Position numbers and translations under genes: made by a program
Part shown: in pieces, positions 42,865 through 52,003 of the stretch
How positions within the stretch are numbered: position 1 is the stretch's first letter
Layout of the letters: each line of letters begins with the position of its first letter
Notes under the pieces: model-generated
Told to the model about the DNA's origin: nothing
Database searches by the model: none
Seen by the model: only the letters and a program-made list of their open reading frames with translations
Source: Rhodocyclaceae bacterium
GTDB lineage: Bacteria; Pseudomonadota; Gammaproteobacteria; Burkholderiales; Rhodocyclaceae
Reading direction: 5' to 3'
Length of the DNA stretch: 64,000 nt
NCBI GenBank assembly: GCA_023230455.1
Contig: JALNXH010000009.1
Location: 62,001-126,000, forward strand

Positions 42865-44220
42865 CTACTTCGTACCCATGCGACGAAGTGCGTCCGGTTG
42901 AAAGTCGGAAACCTTCCCTTTGACGTTGTAGGTGCCGACCGTTTTCAGCTCATTATCGACACCGCCTAGATAATACGAGCCGCTATCAAGGTCGTGATTG
43001 ATGCTGAAGCGATAACCGGGCGCCGGCACGTCGTAGTATTGAACCAAGCCATGGATGGAAACGCGCCATAAATCACCCCGCCCGGTATACGCCTCTTCCA
43101 GTAAAACGGTCCAACTGTCCTCGTCCAAGTAGAACGTTCGGCGCGCATAAACATGGGAGAACCCCGCTTTAACCTTCCCCTCGACCACCCACACGCGGTG
43201 AAGCTCGTAGCGCATGTAATCGGGATTCACGGACCCCTTGGTGAGCATGTCTGCGTACTTGAGCTTTTTATCTCCCATCCGGTAGGCGTTGTAGGACACA
43301 TATATTTCCTTCTTGCCTTGAATGGTCCAGTCGTAGCGGTCAGGTGCACCGTTGTATCCGTCCACCTGATCCGTGACGTACATCCCCTCGGAACCGTCGT
43401 TGATGTTGTCGTAACCCAAATCGGGTGCCCGTCTCACCCTACGCTGGCCCGCGTTGTAGATCCAGGCGGCGCGAATTTCAGCCACTTGGTCGATCGGCTC
43501 ATGCACGAGGAAAATTTCCCCTTTCAATTCTGCCGGATCGGTAAAGTAAATCATGGCGACGTAGAGCCGATTGGGGGTCCGCCGATCCATGTTGCGATCA
43601 TAAATTCGGGTTGCATGCACTCCGATTTTGTAATATTCCCCGTTTTGCCGCACCGGGAATGAATTTCCAAAGCCGTCCGTACCGCCACCGGTGTACCGCA
43701 TCAAATGGTTCCAGATGGCCTCCAAACCGCTTTTAGGGATCGGGAACGGAATCGTTGAATCACCGAGATTCGTGACTCCAAACCCCCTCAGTTCGACTTG
43801 CGTCGCTTGCGCTTTCGCGGCATCGGTGACCTCCTTGGAATAGGCTGCTGTGCGATGCGTCGGGTAAACGGGCATGCGGAAGCTCGGGTACTTCTTCAGC
43901 AATGCCAGCAAACCAGGGGTCAGATTGGCTTTGTATTGCTCCGCATTCTGCGCAGTAATTGTGAATAGGGGCTTTTCATCAGGGAAAAGGTCCGCGTATC
44001 CATTTTCCCGAACCCATCCCGCCGGCCCCTTGGTAATGCCGCCGGCCCATGGCGGAATGGTTCCCTCTTTGTTTCCCGTCGGATCGGCGCCCACCGGCGT
44101 CAGATCTTTCCCGAGCCTTTCGACTTCCGCCACCGTGAGCTTTGCAGCGACCGTGTTGGTCAACATTACGCATAGCACCGCGATGCAGCCGGCTGCCATA
44201 CTGATTTTGCGGGACGTCAT
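42865..44220 (-). CDS. DUF1329 exported protein (LolA-like fold)
   Basis: 451 residues. The N-terminal signal peptide (MAAGCIAVLCVMLTNTVAAKL, cleavage after VAA) places it in the periplasm or outer membrane. Typical DUF1329 features: VAEVERLGKDLTPVGADPTGNKEGTIPPWAGGI near the start, then repeated beta-strand motifs (RRTFYLDEDSWTVLLEEAYTGRGDLWRVSIHG). The family is related to outer-membrane lipoprotein sorting folds. It recurs beside RND transporters and genes for steroid or hydrophobic-compound use in Pseudomonas, Comamonas and relatives; no direct activity is established. No RND gene lies here. Confidence 0.88.
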   Translation of the reverse strand: MTSRKISMAAGCIAVLCVMLTNTVAAKLTVAEVERLGKDLTPVGADPTGNKEGTIPPWAGGITKGPAGWVRENGYADLFPDEKPLFTITAQNAEQYKANLTPGLLALLKKYPSFRMPVYPTHRTAAYSKEVTDAAKAQATQVELRGFGVTNLGDSTIPFPIPKSGLEAIWNHLMRYTGGGTDGFGNSFPVRQNGEYYKIGVHATRIYDRNMDRRTPNRLYVAMIYFTDPAELKGEIFLVHEPIDQVAEIRAAWIYNAGQRRVRRAPDLGYDNINDGSEGMYVTDQVDGYNGAPDRYDWTIQGKKEIYVSYNAYRMGDKKLKYADMLTKGSVNPDYMRYELHRVWVVEGKVKAGFSHVYARRTFYLDEDSWTVLLEEAYTGRGDLWRVSIHGLVQYYDVPAPGYRFSINHDLDSGSYYLGGVDNELKTVGTYNVKGKVSDFQPDALRRMGTK

Positions 44221-44495
44221 GTACGAATATCTCCTCTGGCAAGCAGGTTGGTTATGCGTGAATCGCTCAAACGCTCTACGACGTCCTTTGCTTTCTTGTT
44301 ACAGCAGAAAGAGCTGCCTGCACTGTACCGGAGAAAGCAGCGTGCATGCCGAATTGGACAGGCCGCTCGTGCCATCCGACGTCCCCCGCTGCTCCGAGCC
44401 CCGCCGGAGCAAGGCGCGTTGTGCTCGGCGGCAGAGAATGGAACCCATTGACGCCGATTTTTCCCCAAGAGGGGACAATGCCTTGCCCAAAGATC

Positions 44496-45227
44496 CTAGA
44501 TTCGCGCACCCAGGCTCAGAAAAATCTCGGGCAGTTCGCTCAGGCTTGTAATACTGAAGTCCGGCTCCGGCGTTTCCCGGCCAATGTGCATAGGAACCGG
44601 CTGACCGATTTCGGAGATCAATACCGTTTTCATTCCCAGTGCATGCGCTCCCAATATGTCGTGTTCGCGGGAATCTCCGACAAACAACACTTGATCCGAA
44701 CGCAGGCCGGATTTTTCCAGGGCCAGCTCAAAGAATCGTCTGTGTGGTTTGCACGATTGGGCCGCTTCCGAACTGGTCCAATGGTCCAGCCACCGCTGCA
44801 ACTGTGCCCGCTCTATCAGCGGCTCCAGCATGTTGTCATCGATATTGGAAACGGCAGACAGATAGAGTCCCTCGCCTTTCAATCGGGCAAGCGTTTCCTG
44901 ACAGTCGGACTTCAGCTCCAGGCAGTCCAGCAACATCTCCCGGTGGAACTCTTCAAACCAGGCAAAGTGGCTATGCAGATGCGGCCTGTCAATCCGACCG
45001 AGAAAGTTCGAAAATATCATTTCGAAATAATCGCGAAAAAGATAGAACGGCGTATCCGCGACGAGCCTATCCACCTCGGCATTGGCCAGTTGGTAGTGCC
45101 GTGACACTTCAGCACAATCCAGTTCCAGCGTTGCTGCCAGCTTGTCCATTACGGCAGCCATGGTGGACTGCATGTTTCTGTAACTGTAGAGCGTTCCGCC
45201 CAGGTCAAAAAAAACTCCCGTTATCAC
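44496..45227 (-). CDS. HAD superfamily hydrolase
   Basis: 243 residues from a GTG at 45227 (GAGGGGG about 8 nt upstream). Motif I GVFFDLGGTLYSYRN carries only the first Asp: the general acid Asp is replaced by Gly, as in DxGGTL subgroup enzymes. Motif II is AVSNIDDN, the motif III Lys is in SCKPHRRFFELAL, and motif IV is VLFVGDSREHDILGAHALGM. A phosphatase for a small metabolite is likely, substrate unknown. The 275 bp gap to the DUF1329 gene holds nothing I can name. Confidence 0.8.
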   Translation of the reverse strand: MITGVFFDLGGTLYSYRNMQSTMAAVMDKLAATLELDCAEVSRHYQLANAEVDRLVADTPFYLFRDYFEMIFSNFLGRIDRPHLHSHFAWFEEFHREMLLDCLELKSDCQETLARLKGEGLYLSAVSNIDDNMLEPLIERAQLQRWLDHWTSSEAAQSCKPHRRFFELALEKSGLRSDQVLFVGDSREHDILGAHALGMKTVLISEIGQPVPMHIGRETPEPDFSITSLSELPEIFLSLGARI

Positions 45228-45370
45228 CCCGCATACCCCCTCGTAAACGCATTCATTTGCCGTAAGCGGGCGGCACACCCGCCAAATCGCGAAGATTGGC
45301 AACCCGCTGGATAGAGAATATTACAAAGTACGGCACCGCTCCCCCTCCATAATGAGGGCTTCTACAAGAC

Positions 45371-45408
45371 CAATTAAAACGGGCTCCCGCGGGAGCCCGT
45401 TTTAATTG
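45371..45408. terminator. 38 bp perfect palindromic terminator ending the icmF operon
   Basis: Two 19 nt arms (CAATTAAAACGGGCTCCCG and its complement) abut with no spacer. The GC core is flanked by A4/T4, giving U-runs in either direction. It lies 16 nt after the enoyl-CoA hydratase stop on the leftward strand and separates this operon from the HAD gene. Confidence 0.85.
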
Positions 45409-45424
45409 GGACGGACACGATAGC

Positions 45425-46201
45425 CTACTCGTGCTTAAACTGGGCTTTGCGTTTCTCGACGAAAGCCGCCATGCCTTCTTTTTGGTCGGCGGTAGCGAAT
45501 GCCGCATGAAACTCGCGGCGCTCGAACAGCAGCCCCTCGGTCAGGCTGCTCTCATAAGCGCGGTTCACGCACTCTTTGATCATCATCGTAATCGGCAGCG
45601 AGAACGAGGCAATCTTCTCAGCTGCGGCGAGAGCTTCTTCTAGCAAACGCTCGGCCGGAACCACCCGCGAGACGAGACCGGACAACTCCGCCTCGCGCGC
45701 ATCCATCATGCGCCCGGTCAGACACATGTCCATGGCCTTGGATTTGCCCACCGTACGCGGCAGACGCTGGGTACCGCCTGCCCCCGGAACGATGCCGAGC
45801 GAGACTTCGGGCTGGCCGAATTTTGCGCTCTCGGCGGCGATGATGAAATCGCAGGACATCGCCAATTCGCAGCCCCCGCCAAGGGCAAAACCCGCCACGG
45901 CGGCAATCACCGGCTTGCGGACGGTGCGCAGTCCCTCCCAATTACGAGTGATGTAGTTGCTCTTATACATCTGCATAAAGCTCTGGTCCTTCATCGCAGC
46001 AATGTCGGCGCCGGCCGCGAAGGCCTTTTCAGAGCCAGTGACGATCATCGCACCGATATTTTCGTCGGCATCGAAGATTTCCAGTGCCGTCTTCAATTCA
46101 TCCATCAATCCGTCGCACAGAGCATTGAGCTTGGCGGGACGGTTGAGCGTGATCTGGCCTACACGGCCCTTGGTTTCCACAATCAAATATTCATAACTCA
46201 T
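45425..46201 (-). CDS. enoyl-CoA hydratase (crotonase type)
   Basis: 258 residues. First oxyanion-hole segment KAFAAGADI, second GFALGGGCELAMSCD with the first catalytic Glu, and PEVSLGIVPGAGGTQRLPR with the second. All canonical hydratase residues are present, so it should hydrate crotonyl-CoA-type esters to 3-hydroxyacyl-CoA. It is the last gene of the icmF operon, 49 bp after the AcuI-type gene, and is followed at once by the palindromic terminator. Confidence 0.95.
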   Translation of the reverse strand: MSYEYLIVETKGRVGQITLNRPAKLNALCDGLMDELKTALEIFDADENIGAMIVTGSEKAFAAGADIAAMKDQSFMQMYKSNYITRNWEGLRTVRKPVIAAVAGFALGGGCELAMSCDFIIAAESAKFGQPEVSLGIVPGAGGTQRLPRTVGKSKAMDMCLTGRMMDAREAELSGLVSRVVPAERLLEEALAAAEKIASFSLPITMMIKECVNRAYESSLTEGLLFERREFHAAFATADQKEGMAAFVEKRKAQFKHE

Positions 46202-46250
46202 GGTTCTTCCTCTCGTTTTTGAATTTGTTCGGTTAAAGGCTCACGCCCGC

Positions 46251-47234
46251 TCAGCGATTCACATCCACCACCGTACGACCGCGCACCTTGCCGTCGATCA
46301 GACGCGGCGAATAGTCGACGACGTCGGAGAGGCCGATCTCCGTAGTCATGCGCTCCAGCTTCTCCATCGGCACATGGCTTGCCAGCAGCTCCCAGGCACG
46401 GCGGCGTTCGTCGTTGGAATTCTGCACGCTGTTGATGCCGTAGAGCGTTACGCCGCGCAGGATGAAGGGCATTACCGTCGCCGGGAAATCGGCCCCCTGC
46501 ACCAGGCCGCACGCGGCGACGGCGCCGTTCCAGCGCGTTTGCGCGCAGGCATTGGCCAGCGTATGGCTGCCCACCGTATCCACCACGCCGGCCCAGCGCT
46601 CGCTCTGTAGCGGCTTGCCCGGCGCCATGAACTGGGTGCGGTCGACGATCTCCGCAGCACCGAGATACTTGAGGTAATCGCCCTCCTCCGCCCGTCCGGT
46701 TGAAGCGATCACCCGATAGCCGAGCCCGCCGAGCAGCGCCACGGCAATCGAGCCGACGCCGCCGGCGGAGCCGGTGACCAGGATGTCGCCGTCACCCGGT
46801 TTGAGTCCGTGACGTTGCAGCGCCATCACGCATAGCGCAGCGGTAAACCCGGCGGTCGCGACGATCATCGCCTGGCGGGTAGTGAACGGCGCCGGCAGGC
46901 GCAGCAGGATGTCGGCCGGCAGGCGCATCTTCTGCGTCAGCCCACCCCAGCGCGTCTCACCCTGGCCCCATCCGGTCACCACGACTTTATCGCCCGCTTT
47001 CCAGTCGGCCGACTGGCTGCGCTCCACCACTCCGGCCAGGTCGATGCCCGGAATCATCGGCCAGGTCCGGCAGATTGCTCCCCGCCCGGTAATCGCCAGC
47101 GCATCCTTGTAGTTGAGGGTGGAATATTCAACCCGGACGTCCACCTCGCCCGCCGGCAACTGGCTTTCGTCCAGCGGCTTCAATTCAGCATGGGTGATCT
47201 TGTCGTTCTGGGTGAGAAAGATGGCATTGAACAT
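46251..47234 (-). CDS. AcuI/YhdH-type NADPH-dependent acryloyl-CoA reductase family
   Basis: 327 residues, zinc-less MDR fold. TLNYKDALAITGRG...PGIDLAGVV is the YhdH/AcuI N-domain. ILVTGSAGGVGSIAVALLGGLGYRVIASTGRAEEGDYLKYLGA is the NADPH Rossmann motif with the S-T-G-R phosphate-binding loop. AcuI reduces toxic acryloyl-CoA to propionyl-CoA. In a pathway where an acyl-CoA dehydrogenase could over-oxidise short acyl-CoAs it would protect the cell; a different enoyl-CoA is also possible. Confidence 0.87.
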   Translation of the reverse strand: MFNAIFLTQNDKITHAELKPLDESQLPAGEVDVRVEYSTLNYKDALAITGRGAICRTWPMIPGIDLAGVVERSQSADWKAGDKVVVTGWGQGETRWGGLTQKMRLPADILLRLPAPFTTRQAMIVATAGFTAALCVMALQRHGLKPGDGDILVTGSAGGVGSIAVALLGGLGYRVIASTGRAEEGDYLKYLGAAEIVDRTQFMAPGKPLQSERWAGVVDTVGSHTLANACAQTRWNGAVAACGLVQGADFPATVMPFILRGVTLYGINSVQNSNDERRRAWELLASHVPMEKLERMTTEIGLSDVVDYSPRLIDGKVRGRTVVDVNR

Positions 47235-47251
47235 TGGACAAATCCTTCCGT

Positions 47252-48070
47252 TTAGGCTGCGGGCCGCTCACGGGCCCAACCGGAAAAAATGGCCGACAAG
47301 GCAGCGAGGCCGTCGGTCAGCGCCGCCGGTCCCGGTTGCAGGATGATCGGCGACTTGATTTCATGCAACGCTCCGTCGCGTACAGCAGGAATGTCGGCCC
47401 AACCAGGGCGCGCGGCGACGCGTTCGGGCCTGAACTTCTTGCCGCACCAGGAGCCGAGAATGATGTCCGGCGCCCGTCGCGCGACCTCCAGCGGGTCTTC
47501 CAGGATGCGCGCCTTTGCCAGGCTGGCGGCTGCGCGCTCGGGAAAAATGTCCTCGCCGCCGGCTATGCCGATCAGTTCGCTGACCCAGCGGATACAACTG
47601 ATCGGCGGTTCGTCCCACTCCTCGAAATAGACCCGTGGCCGGGCCGGCAGCGCGGCGGCAAGCGCGGCGACTTTGGCGATATCGGCTTCGAGCTTCCGCG
47701 CATAGGCATCCGCCCTCTCCCAGGCGCCGACCAGCGCACCCAGGCGACGCACGTAGGCGAGAATGCCTTCCACCGACCGGTGGTTGCTGATCCAGACCTC
47801 GATACCGCACTTGATCAGCGCCTGCGCGATCTCCGCCTGCATGTCGGAAAAACCGACGACGAAATCCGGCTCCAGACGGAGGATTTCATCGATCTTGGCG
47901 CTGGTAAACGCGGAGACCTTGGGCTTTTCCTTGCGTGCCCGCGCCGGCCGCACGGTGAAACCGGAAATGCCGACGATGCGGCGCTCTTCGCCAAGGGCGT
48001 AGAGCACCTCGGTCGGCTCTTCGGTCAGGCAGACGATACGCTGCGGGAAATGATCGGCCACGGCGCGCAA
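47252..48070 (-). CDS. BtuF-like cobalamin-binding protein without signal peptide
   Basis: Periplasmic-binding-protein fold of the BtuF/FepB class: RIVCLTEEPTEVLYALGEERRIVGISGFT, DEILRLEPDFVVGFSDMQAE, YFEEWDEPPISCIRWVSELIGIAGGEDIF. The start is unclear. TTG 48091 sits in the loop of a hairpin; TTG 48070 (used here, GGAGG 10 nt upstream) and GTG 48061 are better placed. None gives a signal peptide, so the protein looks cytosolic, odd for a transport binding protein. It sits in the operon of a B12-dependent mutase. Confidence 0.75.
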   Translation of the reverse strand: MRAVADHFPQRIVCLTEEPTEVLYALGEERRIVGISGFTVRPARARKEKPKVSAFTSAKIDEILRLEPDFVVGFSDMQAEIAQALIKCGIEVWISNHRSVEGILAYVRRLGALVGAWERADAYARKLEADIAKVAALAAALPARPRVYFEEWDEPPISCIRWVSELIGIAGGEDIFPERAAASLAKARILEDPLEVARRAPDIILGSWCGKKFRPERVAARPGWADIPAVRDGALHEIKSPIILQPGPAALTDGLAALSAIFSGWARERPAA

Positions 48071-48074
48071 GGCG

Positions 48075-48106
48075 ATTCTTCCTCCCCGCAATCGGGGAGG
48101 AAGAAT
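48075..48106 (-). promoter_or_regulatory. hairpin masking the ribosome site of the BtuF-like gene
   Basis: A 14 bp perfect stem with a 4-nt loop begins inside the acyl-CoA dehydrogenase stop codon. Its 3' arm contains GGGGAGGAAG, the ribosome site for the next gene. Ribosomes reaching the stop would melt the stem, so it looks like a translational-coupling device. There is no U-run, so termination is unlikely. Confidence 0.6.
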
Positions 48107-49899
48107 CAGAAGGCCTCGTCCTCGATCTCCAGCGCCCCGGCCGCACCGTTGACCACGGCATAGGCAAGGCTGCCGGCACGCGACAGGACGTGGTCGGCGT
48201 AGAAGCGGCTGGTGACGATCTTGGTCCGGTAGAAGACGTTGTCCTTGCCTTCGTCGATCCGGCGCTGCGCGACCAGCGCGGCACGGGCCATCTGCCAGCC
48301 GCCGGCGACGATGCCGAACAGTTCGAGGAAGGGCACTGCGCCCACCGATGCGCTCTTGATGTCCGCTCCGTAGGTGCGCAGGATGAACGCGACGCCCTGT
48401 TCCAGGGCGTCGACGCCTTGCGCGAAGCTCTGGCGAATCGCGGCGAACGCCGGCCCGCCGGCCGCGTCGAGCTGGGGCAGCACGTCGCGCATGGCGGCTA
48501 TGACGCCCTTGATCGTCTCGCCGCCCTCGCGGGCGATCTTGCGGCCGATCAGGTCGGCGGCCTGGATGCCGGTGGTGCCTTCGTAGATCGCGGTGATGCG
48601 CGAATCGCGGAAATGCTGTGCGGCGCCGGTCTCCTCGATGAAGCCCATGCCGCCGTGGATCTGCACGCCGAGGGAAGTGATTTCGATCGACTTTTCCGTG
48701 CTCCAGCCCTTGACGATGGGGATCATCAGATCGACGAAGGCCTGGCTGCGCTTCCTGGCCTCGGCATCCGGATGGCAGCGCGCAGTATCCATGGCGGCGG
48801 CGACCACACCAGCCACCGCACGCATCGCCTCGGTCTGCGACTTCATCAGCATCAGCATGCGGCGCACATCGGGGTGACGGATGATGGCCGCCTTGCCGCC
48901 GCCCTTGACGCCAGCCTCGGCGCCCTGGATGCGGGTCTTGGCGTATTCAAGGGCGCGCTGATAGGCGCGCTCGGAAAGAGCGATACCCTCGATGCCCACC
49001 GCGTAACGGGCAGCGTTCATCATGATGAACATGTATTCCAGACCGCGGTTTTCTTCGCCGACCAGATAGCCGATCGCGCCGGTCTTGTCGCCGAAGGCCA
49101 GTACCGCCGTCGGGCTGGCGTGGATGCCGAGCTTGTGCTCGATGGAAACGCAATGCACGTCGTTGCGCTCACCCAGGGAGCCGTCGGCCTTGACGAGGAA
49201 CTTGGGCACGACGAACAGCGAGATCCCCTTCACCCCCTCCGGTGCGTCCGGCGTCCGCGCCAGCACCAGATGGATGATGTTCGACGTCATGTCGTGCTCG
49301 CCGTAGGTGATGAAGATCTTCTGGCCGTGGATACGGTAGGTGCCGTCGGCCTGGGGAATCGCCTTGCTGCGTACCGCCGCCAGATCGGAACCGGCCTGCG
49401 GCTCGGTGAGGTTCATGGTGCCGGTCCATTCGCCGGCGATCATCTTCGGCAGATAGGTCTGCTTGATCGCCTCGGAGCCGCGCAGTTCGATCGCCTCGAT
49501 CGCGCCGCGGGTCAGCATCGGACAGAGGGCAAAGGACATGTTGGAAGAGTTCCACATTTCCTCGACCAGCGCCGAAACGATGCGCGGCAGGCCCTGCCCG
49601 CCATGTTCCGGGTCGCAGGAGAGCGCATTCCAGCCGCCGTCGACGAACTGCTTGTAGGCGCCCTTCCAGCCCGTCACGGTGGCGACGTTGCCGTCCTTCC
49701 ATTGGGCGCCTTCCAGATCGCCGGTACGGTTGAGCGGCGACAGTATGCCGCTGGCGAATTTCCCGGCCTCGTCGAAAATCGCTTCGACGACGTCGGCCGT
49801 CGCTTCCTCGCAGCCCGGCAGGCTGGCGACCTGATCGAGGCCGGCCAGTTCATGGACGACGAACTGCATATCGCGGATCGGTGCGATGTATTCAGCCAT
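48106..49899 (-). CDS. acyl-CoA dehydrogenase, long (DmdC-like) type
   Basis: 597 residues, longer than the classic 380-residue enzymes. An AcylCoA_DH_N segment (MAEYIAPIRDMQFVVHEL) comes first. The flavin and substrate domains follow: MNLTEPQAGSDLAAVRSKA, KIFITYGEHD, GIHASPTAVLAFGD. The C-terminal extension is of the PF12806 type. YEGTTGIQAADLIGRK contains the Glu that acts as catalytic base in the family. An FAD enzyme oxidising acyl-CoA to enoyl-CoA; the chain preference is not readable, and in this operon butyryl-CoA or a branched acyl-CoA is likely. Confidence 0.93.
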   Translation of the reverse strand: MAEYIAPIRDMQFVVHELAGLDQVASLPGCEEATADVVEAIFDEAGKFASGILSPLNRTGDLEGAQWKDGNVATVTGWKGAYKQFVDGGWNALSCDPEHGGQGLPRIVSALVEEMWNSSNMSFALCPMLTRGAIEAIELRGSEAIKQTYLPKMIAGEWTGTMNLTEPQAGSDLAAVRSKAIPQADGTYRIHGQKIFITYGEHDMTSNIIHLVLARTPDAPEGVKGISLFVVPKFLVKADGSLGERNDVHCVSIEHKLGIHASPTAVLAFGDKTGAIGYLVGEENRGLEYMFIMMNAARYAVGIEGIALSERAYQRALEYAKTRIQGAEAGVKGGGKAAIIRHPDVRRMLMLMKSQTEAMRAVAGVVAAAMDTARCHPDAEARKRSQAFVDLMIPIVKGWSTEKSIEITSLGVQIHGGMGFIEETGAAQHFRDSRITAIYEGTTGIQAADLIGRKIAREGGETIKGVIAAMRDVLPQLDAAGGPAFAAIRQSFAQGVDALEQGVAFILRTYGADIKSASVGAVPFLELFGIVAGGWQMARAALVAQRRIDEGKDNVFYRTKIVTSRFYADHVLSRAGSLAYAVVNGAAGALEIEDEAF

Positions 49900-49917
49900 T
49901 TCTTCTTCCCCCTTAGC

Positions 49918-50772
49918 CTACTTGTCGTAACGATAAAAACCGCGGCCGGTCTTGCGGCCAAGGAAACCCGCATCGACCATTTCCTGTAGCAGCGGTGCCG
50001 GACGGTATTTGGAATCGTTGAAGCCCTTGCAGAACACGTCCATGATCGAGAGTACCGTGTCGAGACCGATCAGGTCGGCCAGCGCCAACGGGCCGATCGG
50101 ATGGTTACAGCCGAGCATCATGCCGGCATCGATGTCCTCCACCGTTCCAAGGCCGTCCTGCAACGCGAAGATCGCTTCGTTGATCATCGGGCAAAGGATG
50201 CGGTTGACCAGGAAGCCCGGCGCATTCTTGGCCTTGATCGGGGTCTTGCCCAATGCCTTGGCGAAATCGGTCACCAGTGCGTGGGTTTCTTCCGTGGTTT
50301 CCAGACCGTTGACCAGTTCGATCAGGCCCATCACCGGCACCGGATTGAAGAAGTGGATGCCGATGAAGCGACCCGGATGCGAAAGCGCACTCGCCAGCTT
50401 GGTGATCGAGATCGACGAAGTGTTGGTGGCGATGATCGCCTCCGGTGAAACCAGTTCATCGACCTGCTTGAGGATCTTGAGTTTCAGATCCTGATTCTCG
50501 GTCGCCGCTTCGACCACCAGATCGCTGCCGGCAAGATCCGCGTAGTGAGTAGTGCCGTTGATTCGACCGAGGATCGCCTCTTTTTCCGAAGCGGAGATTT
50601 TTTCCTTCTTCACAAGGCGGTCGAGACTCTTGGTGATCGTCGCGACGCCACGATTCACTGCCAGATCGGTAATGTCCACCATCACCACATGCAATCCCGC
50701 GGCGGCACATGCCTGGGCAATGCCGTTGCCCATTGTTCCGGCGCCGACGACGCCGACTGTCCTGATGCTCAT
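49918..50772 (-). CDS. hbd: 3-hydroxybutyryl-CoA dehydrogenase
   Basis: 284 residues, NAD-linked. VGVVGAGTMGNGIAQACAAAG is the Rossmann motif. The catalytic His lies in GIHFFNPVPVMGLIELV with the Glu of the same block; ATNTSSISIT and FLVNRILCPMINEA are conserved. Length and sequence fit the single-function Hbd/PaaH class. Two consecutive ATGs (50775 and 50772) follow AAGGGA; I used the second for spacing. 10 bp after the thiolase gene. Confidence 0.95.
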   Translation of the reverse strand: MSIRTVGVVGAGTMGNGIAQACAAAGLHVVMVDITDLAVNRGVATITKSLDRLVKKEKISASEKEAILGRINGTTHYADLAGSDLVVEAATENQDLKLKILKQVDELVSPEAIIATNTSSISITKLASALSHPGRFIGIHFFNPVPVMGLIELVNGLETTEETHALVTDFAKALGKTPIKAKNAPGFLVNRILCPMINEAIFALQDGLGTVEDIDAGMMLGCNHPIGPLALADLIGLDTVLSIMDVFCKGFNDSKYRPAPLLQEMVDAGFLGRKTGRGFYRYDK

Positions 50773-50782
50773 CATTGATCCC

Positions 50783-51967
50783 TTAAATGCGTTCGTAGAT
50801 GGCGGCAATGCCCTGCCCGCCGCCGATACACATGGTCACCAGCGCGTAGCGGCCGCCGGTCCGGTGCAGTTCGTAAATGGCCTTCACCGAAATGATGGCG
50901 CCGGTCGCACCGACCGGATGGCCGAGCGAAATGCCGGAGCCGTTGGGGTTCACCTTGGCCGGATCGAAACCGAGTTCCTTGGCCACGGCGCAGGCCTGCG
51001 CGGCAAAGGCTTCGTTCGCCTCGATCACGTCGATGTCCTCGATCTTCAGGCCGGTACGTTGCAGCACCATGCGCGTCGCCGGAATCGGGCCGATACCCAT
51101 GTATTCCGGCTCGACGCCGGCATGTGCGTAACCGACCAGGCGAGCGAGCGGCTTGAGGCCCATGGCGGCGGCTTTTCCAGCCTCGGCCAGCACCAGCGCG
51201 GCGGCACCGTCGTTGATGCCGGATGCGTTGCCCGGCGTCACCGAACCGCCTTCCTTGAATACCGGCTTCATCTTCGCCAGCGCTTCGGCGGTCACGTCGC
51301 TGCGCACATGCTCGTCAGTGTCGAATTGGATCACCCCCTTGCGCGTCTTGATCTCGACGGGGACGATCTGGCTCTTGAAACGTCCTTCGGCGATCGCCGC
51401 GGCGGCACGCTGCTGGCTGACCAGCGCCAGCGCGTCCTGGTCGGCGCGGGAGATGTTGTAGCGTTCGGCGACGTTCTCGGCAGTCACGCCCATATGGATG
51501 CGCTTCCACGGGTCGTGCAGGATGCCGGTCATGTAATCGACCATTTGCGCCTCGCCCATGCGTGCACCCCAGCGGGCTGTGGGCATGATGTAGGGGCCGC
51601 GGCTCATCGATTCGGCGCCGCCGCCGACCGCCAGATCGGCATCGCCGAGGAGGATCGACTGGGCGGCGGAGATGATCGCCTGCAGCGCGGAGCCGCACAG
51701 GCGATTGACGTTGAATGCCGGCACTTCCTGCGGAATCCCCGCATCGATGGCCGAAACGCGGCTCAGGTAGGCATCCCTCGGCTCGGTGGGAATCACGTTG
51801 CCCATCACCACGTGGCCGATGTCGCTGCCCTGTACGCCGGCGCGTTCGAGCGCCGAGCGCACGACGGTCGCGCCCAGCACCGTCATCGGCACATCCTTGA
51901 GCGAACCACCGAAGGTTCCAATCGCCGTCCGCGCCGCGCCCACCACCACCACTTCACGTTTGCTCAT
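50783..51967 (-). CDS. acetyl-CoA acetyltransferase (thiolase)
   Basis: 394 residues. Nucleophile Cys in NVNRLCGSALQAIISAAQ, NEAFAAQACAV, GHPVGATGAII with its His, and the C-terminal TMCIGGGQGIAAIYE Cys. It matches the short-chain PhaA/AtoB-like biosynthetic or degradative thiolases (MSKREVVVVGAARTAIGTFGGSL). In this operon it would thiolyse acetoacetyl-CoA to two acetyl-CoA. Confidence 0.95.
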   Translation of the reverse strand: MSKREVVVVGAARTAIGTFGGSLKDVPMTVLGATVVRSALERAGVQGSDIGHVVMGNVIPTEPRDAYLSRVSAIDAGIPQEVPAFNVNRLCGSALQAIISAAQSILLGDADLAVGGGAESMSRGPYIMPTARWGARMGEAQMVDYMTGILHDPWKRIHMGVTAENVAERYNISRADQDALALVSQQRAAAAIAEGRFKSQIVPVEIKTRKGVIQFDTDEHVRSDVTAEALAKMKPVFKEGGSVTPGNASGINDGAAALVLAEAGKAAAMGLKPLARLVGYAHAGVEPEYMGIGPIPATRMVLQRTGLKIEDIDVIEANEAFAAQACAVAKELGFDPAKVNPNGSGISLGHPVGATGAIISVKAIYELHRTGGRYALVTMCIGGGQGIAAIYERI

Positions 51968-52003
51968 ATCACTTTTCCTTTTCGATCCGGCGTCGCCGCC
52001 CAA

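Noticed and set aside
45371..45408. Palindrome after the hydratase gene as an operator
   Set aside because: GC core flanked by A4/T4 immediately after a stop codon fits an intrinsic terminator better.
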